DNA of 64,000 nt, taken from positions 23,459,032 through 23,523,031 of the forward strand of contig NC_080071.1 of assembly GCF_949987535.1 (NCBI RefSeq). Direction: 5' to 3'. Within the stretch, counting starts at the first letter, position 1. The number at the start of each line of letters is the position of its first letter. Shown here piece after piece: positions 11,475 through 24,289 of this stretch. The stretch comes from Balaenoptera acutorostrata (lineage: Eukaryota > Chordata > Mammalia > Artiodactyla > Balaenopteridae). Made by a program: the position numbers and the translations under genes. The notes under the pieces are model-generated. The model was not told the origin of the DNA. It did not search any database and worked only from the letters and a program-made list of their open reading frames with translations.

Positions 11475-14461
11475 ACCTAAGAAAAAAAGGCAGAAAAAGT
11501 GGTTACTTTTTAAAAATGATATGATAAATAGTTCTAAGGAAGAAAGAATTCTGAATTGAAAATGAACTGCTTTCTCCTCTATTCATTTTCATATGAGATG
11601 AGAATTAAAAGGATATTTAAAAAGTTTGAATTTTCCTGCTCACAAGATTACTGTTAGATTTTGGTTTGTAAAACTAGAAAAGTTTATTTCATTGATGGCT
11701 GTGCTCAAGAGCTTTGGTAAATCAGAAAAAGGTGATTTTTACATATTCATAGAGCTAATGATATTTACAAACAAGTCTAGAAGAAATTTCTGTGTGAATT
11801 TAGTTACTGTTAGTTTGTCTCAGGGCCATAGTCTTTACCAATGTTATTCAAATTGCATGTCACAAGCCATTTTTCAGTCCTGAAATAAATTTAATGGGTA
11901 GTGACTAGGACTTCTAAATGAAATAGTATACCCTGGAACAGAAAATATCAGAGTGCATTTTTTATACTAAGAGTAAATGCTGGTTTGTGAAACTTTTGTT
12001 TTTATTACATATATATGAATATGTGACTGTGTTGGGATATATATTTCTCAACATGGGCCACGTTCCCCCCAAATTTAAAACATTGCCCTATACTATTTAC
12101 TGGACTCAATCATCTTATAAACATTTACCCAACAGTGTAGTAAGGGTGAATTGTATTGAAAGGCAATGTAATATATTTATGTGTTCTCTCCCTACACAGT
12201 GCTAAAATTTGTTCCTAGGTGACTAAATACATATGGAAATTAGGGTGCATTAATATATTTGATGTTCACCAATTCTAAAGATAGTAACAGTTCAAAATGA
12301 AGTGAAAATGTATCTTATTGCTCTATTACTGCATAGACTGGCACCCAGTGCCATAAGTCCTTCTGCATTCCCATCATCACACCTCATACTTACTTGCTCT
12401 TGGTAATAAGGGGGAAGGGAAATATTCTGCTAAAAAGTCTTGAATAATATTGAAGTGATCTTTTGAGCTATAGCCAAAGTAGAGGAATTTCAGTATATGT
12501 ATTAACATTAATCTGTATCTTGGGAATTTTCAGCTGAAAATATGGAACATCCAGAGAGTATTTAAAGAGGATAATATGAAACTACAAAATGAGTCACTTA
12601 CATTGAGTTATATTCATATTCTAGCTTCTAGTTCTTTTTCTTTTAAAGAAAAATTAAAATTAGGTCACTTCTGCTTGTAACCTGCATAGTAATTAAATAA
12701 TCAGCTATTTCCTATTTAGATTCCATTTCTACTTCTGCTGCAAAATTTGATTTTCTCTCAATATCTCAACATTAGCGATTCAACAGAATTATCTTTTGTA
12801 TGTGGACAGTATACATGCTTTATATAAATAAAGGGAAAAAACATTTTGTATAAGCTGAAAATTATTTCAGGTCCTTGAAATCAAAATCAAATATTTATTG
12901 TATAGGTGGAAACATCTTTGTGTATTCTATATAAGCTTTCCATTTTGCAGTTGTTTTCAGAGACTGCCATTTTGAGTTATATTGGAATAGTGTTCCTTCT
13001 GACCTTTGAACAAGGATGCATGACTTAGTTTTTGGCATTCTTCCTAACAACACCCCAGAGGGCAGAGTTGTATTCTAGTGTGACATATATTTGAAAATGT
13101 CTTGCACAGAGGGTAAATTTGATTTGTAAATGTATCAAGAACAGATTCAAAATAGGCTGAAACTTGAATTTATCTGGTTCAGGAAAATTATAAAAGTCTC
13201 AACTTTAGTTTTTCTATTGCTATTATTGGTTAAACCAACAGATTTTCTTAAACTTTGCCAAACAGAAGAGCAATGGGTTCTGAAATCTATCTTCATTTTA
13301 ATTTTTTCTCTCATTTTCTCTCATTTATAGTGTAAGTTTATCTAACTCTGATTTCAAAGACTTTACCCTGACTTGTGTCAGTACAAGTTGTCAGAAAGAC
13401 AACAGGACTATAGGCTATAAAACATGTCCTTCTGCTGCATATTGTGCTGCATTTGAAGCATACGAGAGCTGATCTTTTTAGGCTGAAATATGTCTATACT
13501 CATGCAGTTGAAAGTACTGATTTGTCAAACATGGAGGACAAATCTTTATTAAGATTATGTTCAGGAATTAAAAAGCTTTCAAAGAAGAAACAAAAATCTT
13601 TTACTTTTCTAATAGTAATAAACTAGAATAGGCTTAGAAATAGATCTTGAAAGGTTTCATTCAACTTTAGTCTACCTTTTCATTTCTGCTTTTGTACTCG
13701 GTATTCACTTTTAAGGCAATTTTTACCTGGGTGTTCACAGATAAAAGTTGTAAATAATTTGTATTTCACTTCATTCAGTATTTCATATTTTGTCCATTCC
13801 TGCATGGTCAAAATGGATTATGCTCACACCTCCCCCATTATTTTATTGAGTACCAAATCACTGAGTATACTATTTTGAGTTATGTGTACAGGGTTCAGAA
13901 GACAAAGCCTATGCCCAGCCCTTCTAAATAGGTAAAAAATTTATAGAAACTGAATGAAGGTTTAATGCACATGATTGTAATTTACAGTTTAGTTTGAATA
14001 AAATGCATTATACTGAAACAAAGTCATTAGAGTTTTAGTTTACCTAGTAATTGCTACTAATTGCTTTCAAGAGATTAGTTCCCCTCAACCCCATTTATAA
14101 TGGCAATGGAATTATTTCTCCCTGACATAGCACTAATGATTTTCATATTTTCTTTGTATAGTTCAAAATGTCATCTTGTTAACAAGAGTTCTTTATCAGA
14201 GATAAAAATACATGTTACTAAATTGACAGGATAACTGTTTGTTTTCTAGTTTTCATCTCACTAACAAATGATGCCAACTGGAATGTTTGCCTGCCTTCAG
14301 TTTCGTGGAAAATCAAATGACATTCCTTCTCTGAATGTGTGGTCAAGTTAATCTTAGTCTTTTGTAAACTAACACTTGATAATCAAATAGAATAGTCATG
14401 TACAAGTAGGTTTATGTTACTGAATTAAACCCCTAAATTATTAGATCACATTAAAGTTTAT
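11475..14461. other. Intronic stretch before exon, mostly unique
   Basis: About 3 kb with no recognised transposon and no supported exon. Short ORFs (for example 11626-11883) show no recognisable protein. It is the longest repeat-poor block upstream of the first visible exon, so conserved intronic elements could be here, but the sequence alone does not show them. Confidence 0.5.
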
Positions 14462-14521
14462 TTGCTGAAATTAAGAGAATCTATGTATTATCATTTAGTC
14501 TTCTTTCTCTCTATTCTACAG

Positions 14522-14603
14522 AGAAATGATGAAGAGGCAGTTGTGGATAGAGGTGGAACTCGTTCTATTCTCAAAACACACTTTGAGAAAGAAGATTTAG
14601 AAG
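14522..14603 (+). CDS. SLC4A10: SLC4A10 coding exon A (N-terminal cytosolic domain)
   Basis: This internal exon of 82 nt encodes 27 codons plus one base. It starts RNDEEAVVDRGGTRS and ends HFEKEDLE, matching the SLC4A10 (NBCn2/NCBE) N-terminus as I know it. The protein is a plasma-membrane sodium-coupled bicarbonate transporter that raises intracellular pH in neurons and choroid plexus. This segment belongs to its cytosolic N-terminal domain. The acceptor is a pyrimidine-rich tract ending ctacag at 14521, and the donor is AAG|GTAAGA at 14604. It leaves phase 1, which joins exactly to the exon at 38275. The close paralogues SLC4A7 and SLC4A8 share this region, so the symbol rests on the combined three-exon sequence. 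The frame is intact. Confidence 0.95.
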
Positions 14604-14704
14604 GTAAGACTATTTTGGTGGGGGGGATACCTATTGGTGTTTCAAAGAGAAATGTGAAGTTTGTTGCTATGTGGAGAACTGCAAAAGATGATATCAGAGT
14701 AATA

Positions 14705-14727
14705 ATGGTGGTGGTGGTGGTGGGGTG
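14705..14727. repeat. (GGT)n microsatellite
   Basis: A run of tggtgg units about 100 nt downstream of the exon A donor. Confidence 0.85.
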
Positions 14728-14794
14728 GATATGACTGTTTTGGTGTAGTCTGGAGTGCCAATAGTCAGTCCTGCAAACAATGAGAAGCATTAAT

Positions 14795-14965
14795 TTGTTC
14801 AACAGACGTTTATTGAACCTCTCCTATATTCCTGTACTGTGTTGTGTGCCAGTCTTTCAATAATCCTTCCTTCAAGGAATTACAATTAATTGGGGAATGA
14901 AAAGAAAAAAATTATGACAGACCAGCATATTGGGTGTTATGTGACAGGGGAGGACAGGAGGGGCA
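14795..14965. repeat. Old interspersed repeat fragment
   Basis: 'gttcaacagacgtttattga' and 'gtactgtgttgtgtgccag' resemble the widespread motif 'tattgagcacctactatgtgcc'. This is an ancient mammalian repeat. The family could be L1M- or MIR-related. Confidence 0.45.
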
Positions 14966-15119
14966 TCTAATTCACCCTATGTTGTCAGAGTAGGCTGTCA
15001 CTGGAAGGGAGTTAAGGACAATTGGTATTCTAGTTTTACTGAGATATATATGAGAGAGGGCTGGAGGCATCATTTGTGTGTGTTCTCTTCAGTAGGAAGA
15101 AGGTCAGATAATTCAACAG

Positions 15120-15372
15120 GGAGGTAGTATGGTCTAGATGCTGGTAAAGTATAGAGGCTCTGAAACCAGACTGTATTGGGTTCAAATATCACCTCTGTCC
15201 CTTATTTGTTATGGAAGTCTTAGCTAATTAGTTAACTTCTCTGCACCTGTTTTCTCTGTTGTTAAAATAAGGATAACAGTGGAATATATTTCCTAAATTT
15301 TTATGAGAAATAAGGGAAAAATACTTAGAATAGTACCTGGCCTAAGAGTTACATAAGTATTGACAGTTATTA
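15120..15372 (+). repeat. MIR element, sense
   Basis: Recognisable MIR order: 'gtagtatggtctagatgctg', 'ctgaaaccagactgtattgg', 'gttaacttctctgcacctg', and a 3' end with 'tacctggcctaagagttaca'. Degenerate but nearly complete. Confidence 0.8.
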
Positions 15373-15374
15373 TT

Positions 15375-16755
15375 CCACTGCAATTTAATGTATACACGCC
15401 ATTAGTTCATTTTAATTTTTTAACAAGAAATTATTACTAGTGAGATACAAGGTATGTGGTGTTTTTCATCTTTTTGTTGAAAAGTGAAACCCAAATCATC
15501 TTAAGTAAAACTAATCAGAGATAGCTCCTAATAATCTACAGCAGCTGAAAAGTAAGTGTTCATTCCCCTTAAGAATTGTAGCCACTTAAATTACGGTTAA
15601 ATTCATTATTATTGGGTCTTATATTTAGTTACAACAATTAAATAACAGAAGAGTTAACATACTATTTAGAGACAACTTTCAACAACTATACCCACTCTGT
15701 GTTTGACATTTTGCTTGATGCACAGAAAGCACCCAAGGTCTGGAAAGGTTATACTTACTGGGCAGGCGTAGTAATTTGCATGCTATCCATATTCATTACA
15801 CAAATTAAAGGAAGCAGAAACTTGAAAAATCTAACCCAGTAATGTCTAATATAAAGCGAATTTTTCTTTAGATTTGAAAAGCAGCATAGCTACTGTCCTA
15901 CTTATGTCATACCATGACTTAAGCTATGCTTATATTCACTAAACTCACACAAGAAAACCTAATAAATCAAGAACTTAGTGTAAAAATATACTCAGTTCCA
16001 GTGAAACATCATCTTGGGTTTAAAGATTGTGATTGATAATCCACACACAGATAATTAGCAGTTAACAGTAATTTATAAATAATTACAGTAAAATACTAAA
16101 TGGTCCCTTTGAATGGAAAATACATAATACAAAAATAAGATTTAATACAGTCACTTTAATTGTTGTATCAACATGTATTACATACATTTCTTTTTACTGG
16201 GAATACACATAACAGTGTACAATGCTTCTTAAAAGAGATTTCTGGTTGGCAAAACACAGTTGGATAAATCAGATTTTGTTCTGTTTGCTGATGTCTATAG
16301 TGGGTATTTTAATCCCAGAAGTGAATAACTGTGACTTAGTCACTGGTGATTGAAGTTAACATCATAGAATGCAAAGGCAACATTTTAGAATTTTGAAAGA
16401 AAGTAAGAAAAACCTTATTTATGTTGACTTTCTTAATATTTGTTCTGCTCCCAGATCATGTTAAGTAGATAAACATTCCAGCATTTGAGGGTGCCGTGGA
16501 GGATTCTGTTGTGATGCATACAGAGAGTTAATAGATCTGTTAGTGGTTCCCAGATTGATTACCCTGAATCGGAAAATAATGCAGGGGCAATGAGGTGGAT
16601 GTCACGGTTCAGGAAAAAATCCACTGGTAGCATAATATAATATAACCTGGGTAAGTGGGAGAGCACCAGAGAGAAAGGTGGCATTACTGAGGATAAGGGT
16701 GGTGGATGGATGGGTGGGGTCAGTTTCCACATGGGCCTAATAAAAATAACCAAAT
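15375..16755. other. Intronic stretch, nothing recognised
   Basis: AT-rich sequence with no recognised repeat, exon or RNA gene. Confidence 0.45.
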
Positions 16756-16767
16756 GCCTCTTCAGTT

Positions 16768-17000
16768 CTTTTTTTTTTTATTGAGCAGAGTTCCCTGTGC
16801 TCTACAGTAGTTCCTTGTTGATTATCCATTTTAAATAAAGCAGTGTGTACATGTCAATACGAAACTCCCTTATCACTTATATGCGGGGAATCTAAAAAAA
16901 TGATACAAATGAACTTATTTACAAAACAGAGACAGGCAGACTTAGGGAACGAATTTATGGTTACCAGGGGGAAGGGTGGGGGACAGGGATAGTTAGGGAG
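16768..17000. mobile_element. Short twin-primed L1 insertion
   Basis: Antisense L1 3' UTR (16768-~16858, beginning with poly(T)) is joined to sense L1 3' sequence (~16860-17000). The outer end of the sense arm ('agttagggag') and the inner end of the antisense arm (complement of 'attgacatg') are only a few bases apart on an intact L1, the classic twin-priming geometry. Flanking ttcagtt occurs at 16761-16767 and 17001-17007. The A tail sits inside the normal 3' UTR, implying early polyadenylation of the source RNA. Confidence 0.85.
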
Positions 17001-17310
17001 TTCAGTTATTCTTAAACACCTCCATTCTCTCTTCATTGTTCAGCCGTGTCCAGCTTTTCTCAGAATGGATGCCTGAACTTTTAAAAAATTTAATGAATAT
17101 TTTATTTTTTCAGATATGACCATTGTTATATTTTCTGCAGGCATAAGAGCAAATTAATAAGTTGCTAAAAATAGTATGTCTTATTAATAATTAGATGATA
17201 ACAAAGAGAAGAAAATTCAGTAGCTGAAGATGATACGCTATTATTTTAGCCATTTTGACTGAGCGGATCGATTTCAAGTCAAGAATATTCTGTCAAACAA
17301 CTGGATTGCT

Positions 17311-18535
17311 TTTTTAAAAAAATTTAAAAAAAATTTTTTTGTGGTAAAAAATTCATAACATAAAATTTATCATCATAGCCAATTCTAAGTGTACAGTTCA
17401 ATAGTGTTAAATATATTTACAATGTTGTGTAAGCAGTGTCAGAACTTTTTCATCTTGGAAAACTGAAACTCTGTAACAACAACTCCCCATTTCCTTCTCC
17501 CCCGGCAAACACCATTCTATCTTCTGTTTCTATGAAGTTGACTACGCTAGATACCTCACAGAAGTGAAATCATGCAGTGTTTGTCCTTTTGTGACTGACT
17601 TATTTCACTTAGCATAATGTCATGAAGTTGTATCAATGCTGTAGTGTTAGAAATTACTTTCCTTTTTAAGGCTGAATGATATCCATTGTATGTATATACT
17701 ACATTTTGTTTATCCATTCATCTATCGATGGACATGATTGCTTCCATCTTTTGGAAGCAATTGTGAAATACTGCTGTGCTGTTTGGCTAGTGCTGTTATG
17801 AGCATGATTGTGCAAATATTGCTTCAAGACCCTGCTTTCAATTCTTTTGAGTATATACCCATAAGTGGGATTGCTGGATCATAGGGTCATTCTATTTTTA
17901 ATTTTTAGAGAAACTGACATACTGTTTTTCATAGAAGATGCACAATTTTACATTCCTACCAACACCGTGCAAGGGTTCCAATTTCTTCACATCTTCACTA
18001 ACACTTGCAGTTTTCCAGGTTTTCTTGATAGTAGCCATCCTAATGGGTGTCAGGTTTTGATTTGCATTTTCCTAATAATTAGTGATATTGAACATTTTCT
18101 CATATGCATGTTGGTCATTTGTATATCATCTTTGGAGAAATGTCTATTCAAGTCCTTTGTGCATTGTTTAACTGGATTTTTTAATGTGTTGTTCAGTTGT
18201 AGGAGTTCTTTTTGTATTCTAGATATTAACTCCTTATCAGGTATATATGATTTGCAGATATTTTCTCCCATTCTGTAGGTTGCCTTTTTGCTCTGTTGAC
18301 TATGTTCTTTGATATGCAGAAAATTTTAATTTTTTGATATAGTCCAATTTGTCTGGTTTTACTTTTGTTGCCTATGCTTTTGGTGTTATTTCCAGGAAAT
18401 CCTTGCCAAATCCAATGTCATAAAGCTTTTCCCTATGTTTCCTTCTAATTTATAGTTTTGGGTCTTACATTTAGGTCTTTGACCCATTTTGAGTTAATTT
18501 CTGTATATGGTGTAGAATGCCTGCACTTTTATCCT
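17311..18535 (-). repeat. Old L1 3' fragment, antisense
   Basis: Complement of the ORF2 C-terminal part and 3' end. It contains antisense landmarks such as 'tatccattcatctatcgatg', 'gtgggattgctggatcat', and near its right end 'cattttgagttaatttctgt'. Many substitutions indicate an older copy than the one at 3628. The short frames on either strand are ORF2 debris. Confidence 0.85.
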
Positions 18536-18539
18536 TCAT

Positions 18540-18865
18540 ATTCCTTTGTTATCTAACTTTACACTTGTTATAGCTTGCATTACTCCTTACAGGTTAAATT
18601 TTCCCCCAAATCACTGATATATAAAGAACTTCTTTAGTGAGAGAGAGACTGTTTGTTTTCCATGCATTTAGCACATATTTCTAAAATAATACCTGCTATT
18701 TTTCTACAGTCTGAGAACAATGGAAGATGCAGTAAAACCACAAGAATATTATTAAAAATTTTGTGTTCAAAACCTTTTTGTTGCTCCATACCAAATTGGT
18801 GCCTTCTCATCTTCTCCACAAAGAATAGAATGTCCATTCTGCCCATCCATTAGCCTTACCTGATC
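18540..18865. other. Intronic stretch, nothing recognised
   Basis: No repeat or exon recognised. Confidence 0.4.
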
Positions 18866-18869
18866 CCTC

Positions 18870-19080
18870 CTGGCAGAATAATTATCTTCCTCTTCCAGAT
18901 CTCTCTTTCTGAATTTACATCATTTCTTATATTATTATTATGTATATATTTCTTATCATTCTTATTTGATTATAAGCTTGTTGAGGGACAAATCTTTGTC
19001 TTATACGTATTTGCATTCTACCATGGTTATCGGTCCAGCAGTTTTTCTTAAACTAGATAGGTACTAAAAAATGTGTTGCA
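18870..19080 (+). repeat. L2-like 3' fragment
   Basis: 'ataagcttgttgagggacaa' followed by 'atctttgtctta' and 'actagataggtactaaaaaa' follows the order of the L2 3' end. Weak similarity. Confidence 0.45.
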
Positions 19081-19084
19081 TTGA

Positions 19085-20100
19085 ATCTCATTTATATATA
19101 ATTCAATAATATATCACTAATCATGTAAGAAGTTAAGTTTATATACTGTAATTAGGTGCATAATCAACACTCATCAAATATTGAATTAGCTTTCAAATAT
19201 TTAACATGTAAATACAGGAGTTTCTAATTATGTTGCACTGTACTAAGATAAATAAATCTAGTTACATTTTAATCTGATATTCAGGAATTCATAAATTTAA
19301 AACTTTAATGGAAAAGTTAAACTAATATTTAAATCTTGGCTATGAATTAAATTAAAAAGACATTTTCTTTATTCTGTATTGCTTTTAGCAGAGAGTAAAA
19401 TACTTTTAAGTCAGGAATTTAATAGAGAAAATTATACCTCTGTCTTGATATTTTTGCTCATTTTATTTGAGATAAGAAATTTTGGTTTACTAGTTTATTT
19501 CTTTTGGGGGCCACTTAATATATCGTGGACCTAAAGTCCAGAGAGACTGTAAGTAAAATACCTAGCACAAAGCTATCATACAACATAATTTTATTAATGA
19601 TAATACCCTCCCACTTTCTTCATTTCACCCAATGCATTCCTGAGCTCTTAAGATTACTAAAATGCTTTTCTGATCATAATCATTGTAATGTCAAAAGTGT
19701 TTTTCACTAAAAAACAGAAGATAGTAAGTGCTGACCCTATAATTATGATGCACTATTTTGAAACCAAAGTAGAAAATAATTTGAAAAAATAAAGAAAAAG
19801 CCAAAAATTAGGCTTAGATCTTTTTCTTTCTGATCTTTTATCTCCAAAAATTGCCATTAGAAGGAAAAAATGAATTCTGCTGAGAGAAACAAAAGTTGGC
19901 TTCACAGAGACAGAGATGGGCTTAGAAGGATGAATGAGAGTTCTGAAGGCAAAGAAGGAAGGATCCATTATATTCTGGGAATGGCAAATATGGTGTGGCT
20001 AACACATTGGGATTGTGTGCATGGGGGTAAAGAGGGACTAGAGATGAAGTTTAAACATTTGCATGAGGTAGGTCAAATAATGGAGAATGAATTAATTTTT
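19085..20100. other. Intronic stretch, nothing recognised
   Basis: No recognised repeat, exon or RNA. Two overlapping opposite-strand short ORFs near 19753-20115 have no recognisable protein. Confidence 0.45.
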
Positions 20101-20104
20101 GAAG

Positions 20105-20242
20105 TTACTCAGTGAGGTAAGTACTATTATCATCTCCATCTTGTAGATAAGGAAACTAAAGCACAAAAGATTGACTTGCCCAGGCCACAACTAGCAAGTG
20201 TAAGAGCAGGGATTCAAACTCACAAGGGTCTGGGCTTTTAAC
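20105..20242 (-). repeat. MIR element, antisense
   Basis: 'ggtaagtactattatcatct', 'gataaggaaactaaagcac' and 'gagcagggattcaaactcac' are hallmark antisense MIR phrases in the right order. Confidence 0.9.
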
Positions 20243-20244
20243 AA

Positions 20245-22776
20245 CTATGTTATAGAAGTAAACATAATGTGGAGCCTTGTTTTTTAGGTGACTGAATGGG
20301 GCAAGATGTTTATTAACTGGAAGACTGGGGCATATTTACTCACTTAATCATGACTGTTTTAAAAAAGTTGAGACTATACTATCCTATAAAGCAATAATGA
20401 ATTCGATAGTTAGTACCCCTATCACAATAGTTTTCCAAATAATTTTGCAAAAATTTGAAAAATTTTATAGTTAGTAAATTCCCATTAGACAGATTCATTT
20501 CCACAAAAGGAAAGGCCTGTCCCACTGGAGACTAGTTTTAATAATAACCTCATGTTCTCTTATTTTAAATTCTTGTCTCTGCTGCACCACAGAATGAATA
20601 ATCTTATTGTTTCCATGTTCCAAATGTCTTTTATTTGAAAAAGAAAGAACTGTTTTTCCTGCTATTATGGGTTGTTAACTTTTGTGCAATTTAGTATTGT
20701 TGATACAGGCTCAATGTCACTTGATACAGCAATTCTAAGTGGTATTTGGTCCATTGGTAATAATTAGTGAAGTTAATTAATTACATAGGATCCATTTAAA
20801 ATTGTACATTCTGCCTGCCAAACACTTTGGATATTTGAGGATGGGAATTAGGCAGATAGACTAATGCTGAAGATTCCAGAAAAAAATAGCCAGTAGTAAA
20901 TTTTATTCCCTAATTGACTATCTTTGCCACCTATGCACATTTCATAATGAATTGTTCTATTTTTCTCCAGGGTATCCTAAAAATAAGAACCAAATAAGAG
21001 AATGTTTTTTAACAGTCTGTAATAATGGAATTACTTTTATTCCTAAAATTAACTCTCAGGTGAGCTATATATTATGTTCCATGTTTCTTCATATTAATTG
21101 TTTCACATGATTTTTGTATGTGACCCACATCAATTTATTTTGATATATAAATTTATTCATGATATTTTGTCTATTTAAAGTGAGTGGTAACTTGCTAGTT
21201 ATTTACAGTCTGCTTTTAGAGTGTATTGTAAATTTGAAAGATCTAAAGTTTTCTAAATTTGGTTTATTAGACCATTTGCAAGTAGTTATAGACATGTGTT
21301 TGCATGAGTATAGTAACAAATATTCTAATGTGTATATGTGGCTAAGAAATCCTGCAATGTATGTTTTCTTAATTTAGGGGTCCTCATCATATATTTTCCA
21401 TCCCTAGTTTAGGATGTCTGTTTTTAGGCAGATGATTTTAGAATAAGAGCCCATATTCTTAATCTCCCTCATCGTTTCTTATAAATCTGGCTCTATTTAC
21501 TACTACTCTCTACCTATCAAAGGCACAGTACAATATTTGAGGTATTTGCTATGTAATGTGACCTAAGACATATCCTTTGTGAATAAGGAGAACTGTATAT
21601 TTGTGTGTGTATATGTAACATTTTCAATCAATTGCTATTTTAGAGATAGATGAAAAGAAATTCCTTTTCATTACATTAAATATAATCCTATAAATATTAA
21701 AAGAGGGTATTTTACAGCAAAGAATTTATTCCTTTAATCCTTCTATATTTTTCTTCGAAAATATTTAATACTTTGAAGACAAACCACAAATGGCCAAAGC
21801 TTCTTAATACGTACTCTGTAGGTTTATATTAACACTATACTTTTGTTTTGAGTTTTCCAGACGTCTGAGACTTAAGTGCATTGATTATTTAGTTATACAG
21901 TTTAATAGTATGGGAATCATACTATGAAGGTGACATTGTGAAGGAGATCAACTTAGTCTACTTCTTGATTAAATTCTTAAATCTCTATTTCAGCTGCTAA
22001 TGTTTCCCCTAGAGCTATCCTACTTTAAAGCTCCTGGGCTGCATGTGATCATAGCCTCCACAGGTTATCTCCTCACAATAGAAGCAGGGGTGGGCTACCA
22101 GTCAATTAGGGCTTTTCTTGTGAAGTCATCATCATTCACCAATATTAATTAAGTGCTAATGGTATATAAGCACTGAACAAAATTTGTTTTATATTTTTTA
22201 CTCTCCAAAGTGGTTTACATACTGGTGCTGTCAGTAGGGCACTTGAGTTCTAGACCTCCTTGGGGAAAAGTAACAGTGGCCACCCGGCACATAAATGTTT
22301 ACGTTTAAATATCCATTGAGATAAATACTGATAATACTGAACAAGTTTTAAAGAGTAGTTGAAAGAGGTGATATTCTTGATTTTCTGGATTACACACACC
22401 TATAATTTTATCAGTACTAGCATCACTGGAACTTAATAGAATTAAGTCGATTTGGTGTACCGGTATTCTGAGGTTACTTTCTGGAATACTCTCTATTTTC
22501 TCCCGGTGACATTGTTCACTACCCCATTCTATCGTCCCTCTTTCCTAGCTGCCTAGTCATCCCTACTGCTCTTAGTTTGTCAGAACTGCTGAAAGCACAA
22601 TGAAAAAATCTAATTCTTTTTCCTTTCTTTCTCTATCATTTCTACCCCTAATGAGAGCTTCAGGTGGGAAGATAATATAGAAAACCAAAATGATTGAAAT
22701 CATGATTAAAAGAAAGTAAAATTTTAATTTTCTGCTGGTAAATTAAGCTTTTGTCTTGTCTCTGCAGAAGGAACAT
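20245..22776. other. Intronic stretch, nothing recognised
   Basis: About 2.5 kb of AT-rich sequence with no transposon or exon I can support. The short frame at 21159-21377 has no recognisable family. Confidence 0.45.
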
Positions 22777-22793
22777 TATGAATATCCTTTTTT

Positions 22794-23340
22794 TATTGAA
22801 GTATAGTTGGTTTACAGTATTAGTTTCAGGTGTATAAAACATAGTGACTCAATATTTTTATAGATTATACTCCATTTAATGTTATTACAAAATAGTGGCT
22901 ATGTTTCCCTGGGCTGTACAATGTATCCTTGTTGTTTATCTATTTTATACATAGTGTTTGTATCTCTTAATCCTGTACCCCTATCTTGCCCCTCCCCTCT
23001 TCCCTCTCCCTGCTGGTAACCACTAGTTTGTCCTCTATACCTGTGAGTCTGTTTCTGTTTTGTTATATATATTCATTTGTTTTATTTTTTAGATTCCACA
23101 CATAAGTGATAACATAGAGTGTTTGTCTTTCTCTCACTTATTTCATTAAGCAAAATGCTCTCTAGTTTCATCCATCCATGTTGCTACAGATGGCAGAACT
23201 TCATTCTTTATTATGGCTGAGTAATATTTCATTATATATATTATACATTATATATATGTATATACATATATATATACGCACCATGTGTTCTTTATCCATT
23301 CATCTGTTGACAGACATTTAGATTGCTTCCATATCTTGAC
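22794..23340 (-). mobile_element. 5'-truncated L1 3' end, antisense, with target duplication
   Basis: It begins with poly(T), then the complement of L1 3' UTR ('ttattgaagtatagttgg') and the ORF2 end. Flanks are tatgaatatcctttttt (22777-22793) and tatgaatattctttttt (23341-23357), 16 of 17 identical, marking target-primed insertion. It contains an AT block (23236-23278) also found in the copy at 9749. Confidence 0.92.
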
Positions 23341-23359
23341 TATGAATATTCTTTTTTGA

Positions 23360-23806
23360 CTACTTTCAAAACTGCTTCTAAATTACCTTTGGAGCATCTG
23401 TGAAAAAAGTATTACAGTCTTATTAGAAAAAGGATTTCTAATATCTAGCTAAATTATTTACAATCGTACCTATTTTTTCCTTTGCATAACTCAATTTTTT
23501 TCATGTAATGATAAATTGCTGTTTTGTAATTAGATGACAATATGGCAGGAAAGCATTTTATGATATCACAGTGATTAATACAAAAGTATAATGTCTGCAA
23601 CACCAATGCAGTTAACAGTACTGATCGTGAAAATGAAAGTCATGTTTACTAAGTTGAAATACTATTTCTCTCATGCTATCTCACTTTAATATTCTCTTAA
23701 GGCTTATTAATATGCATTCTATTTAAAAAGTGCTCTTAATTGCCAAGTATAGTGATCCCCTGTTGTCAGCCCTTTTGAAGTCTCAGTTGCTTTTAAAACT
23801 TTTGAC
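23360..23806. other. Intronic stretch, nothing recognised
   Basis: No recognised repeat or exon. Confidence 0.4.
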
Positions 23807-23815
23807 TATACCTTT

Positions 23816-24125
23816 TTTTAAAAAAATTAATTAATTAATTAATTTATTTTTATTTATTTATGGCTGTGTTGGGTCTTCGTTTCTGTGCGAGGGCTTTCTC
23901 CAGTTGTGGCAAGTGGGGGCCACTCTTCATCGCGGTGCCTGGGCCTCTCACTATCGCGGCCTCTCTTGTCGCGGACCACAGGCTCCAGACGCACAGGCTC
24001 AGTAGTTGTGGCTCACGGGCCTAGCTGCTCCGCGGCATGTGGGATCTTCCCAGACCAGGGCTCGAACCCGTGTCCCCTGCATTAGCAGGCGGATTCTCAA
24101 CCACTGCGCCACCAGGGAAGCCCCA
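23816..24125 (-). mobile_element. CHR-2 type SINE, antisense
   Basis: From left to right: T-rich/TTAA tail, 'ggctgtgttgggtcttcg', then the body, ending with the complement of the tRNA-like head 'accagggaagcccc'. Target duplication tataccttt at 23807-23815 and 24126-24134. Confidence 0.95.
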
Positions 24126-24289
24126 TATACCTTTGTTTTTAGATCTTCCTTCTCTTCTCTCATACCCCTCCCTTGGCTTCTCTTCTCAGGTAGTCTTCCT
24201 TGGTATTTTTTTTCTATTTTATCCACTGGCCCCTCTTACTCTGCCTGACATTTCTATGTTTTTTTCCCCAAATTAAAATCATTTTATTG

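Larger units (their letters stand above)
1..14521 (+). other. SLC4A10: SLC4A10 intron (3' part), upstream of first visible exon
   Basis: This is inferred intron. The exon at 14522 has a splice acceptor, and its reading frame must continue from an exon to the left that is outside the window. The interval holds repeats listed separately and no supported coding exon. Its last part has a pyrimidine-rich tract ending in ctacag at 14521. How much of this is intron rather than sequence further upstream cannot be fixed, because no upstream exon is visible. Confidence 0.8.

Noticed and set aside
14462..14734. Longer open frame covering exon A
   Set aside because: Only 14522-14603 is coding. The frame simply stays open into the intron on both sides. 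The GTAAGA donor and the phase match with exon B set the real end.
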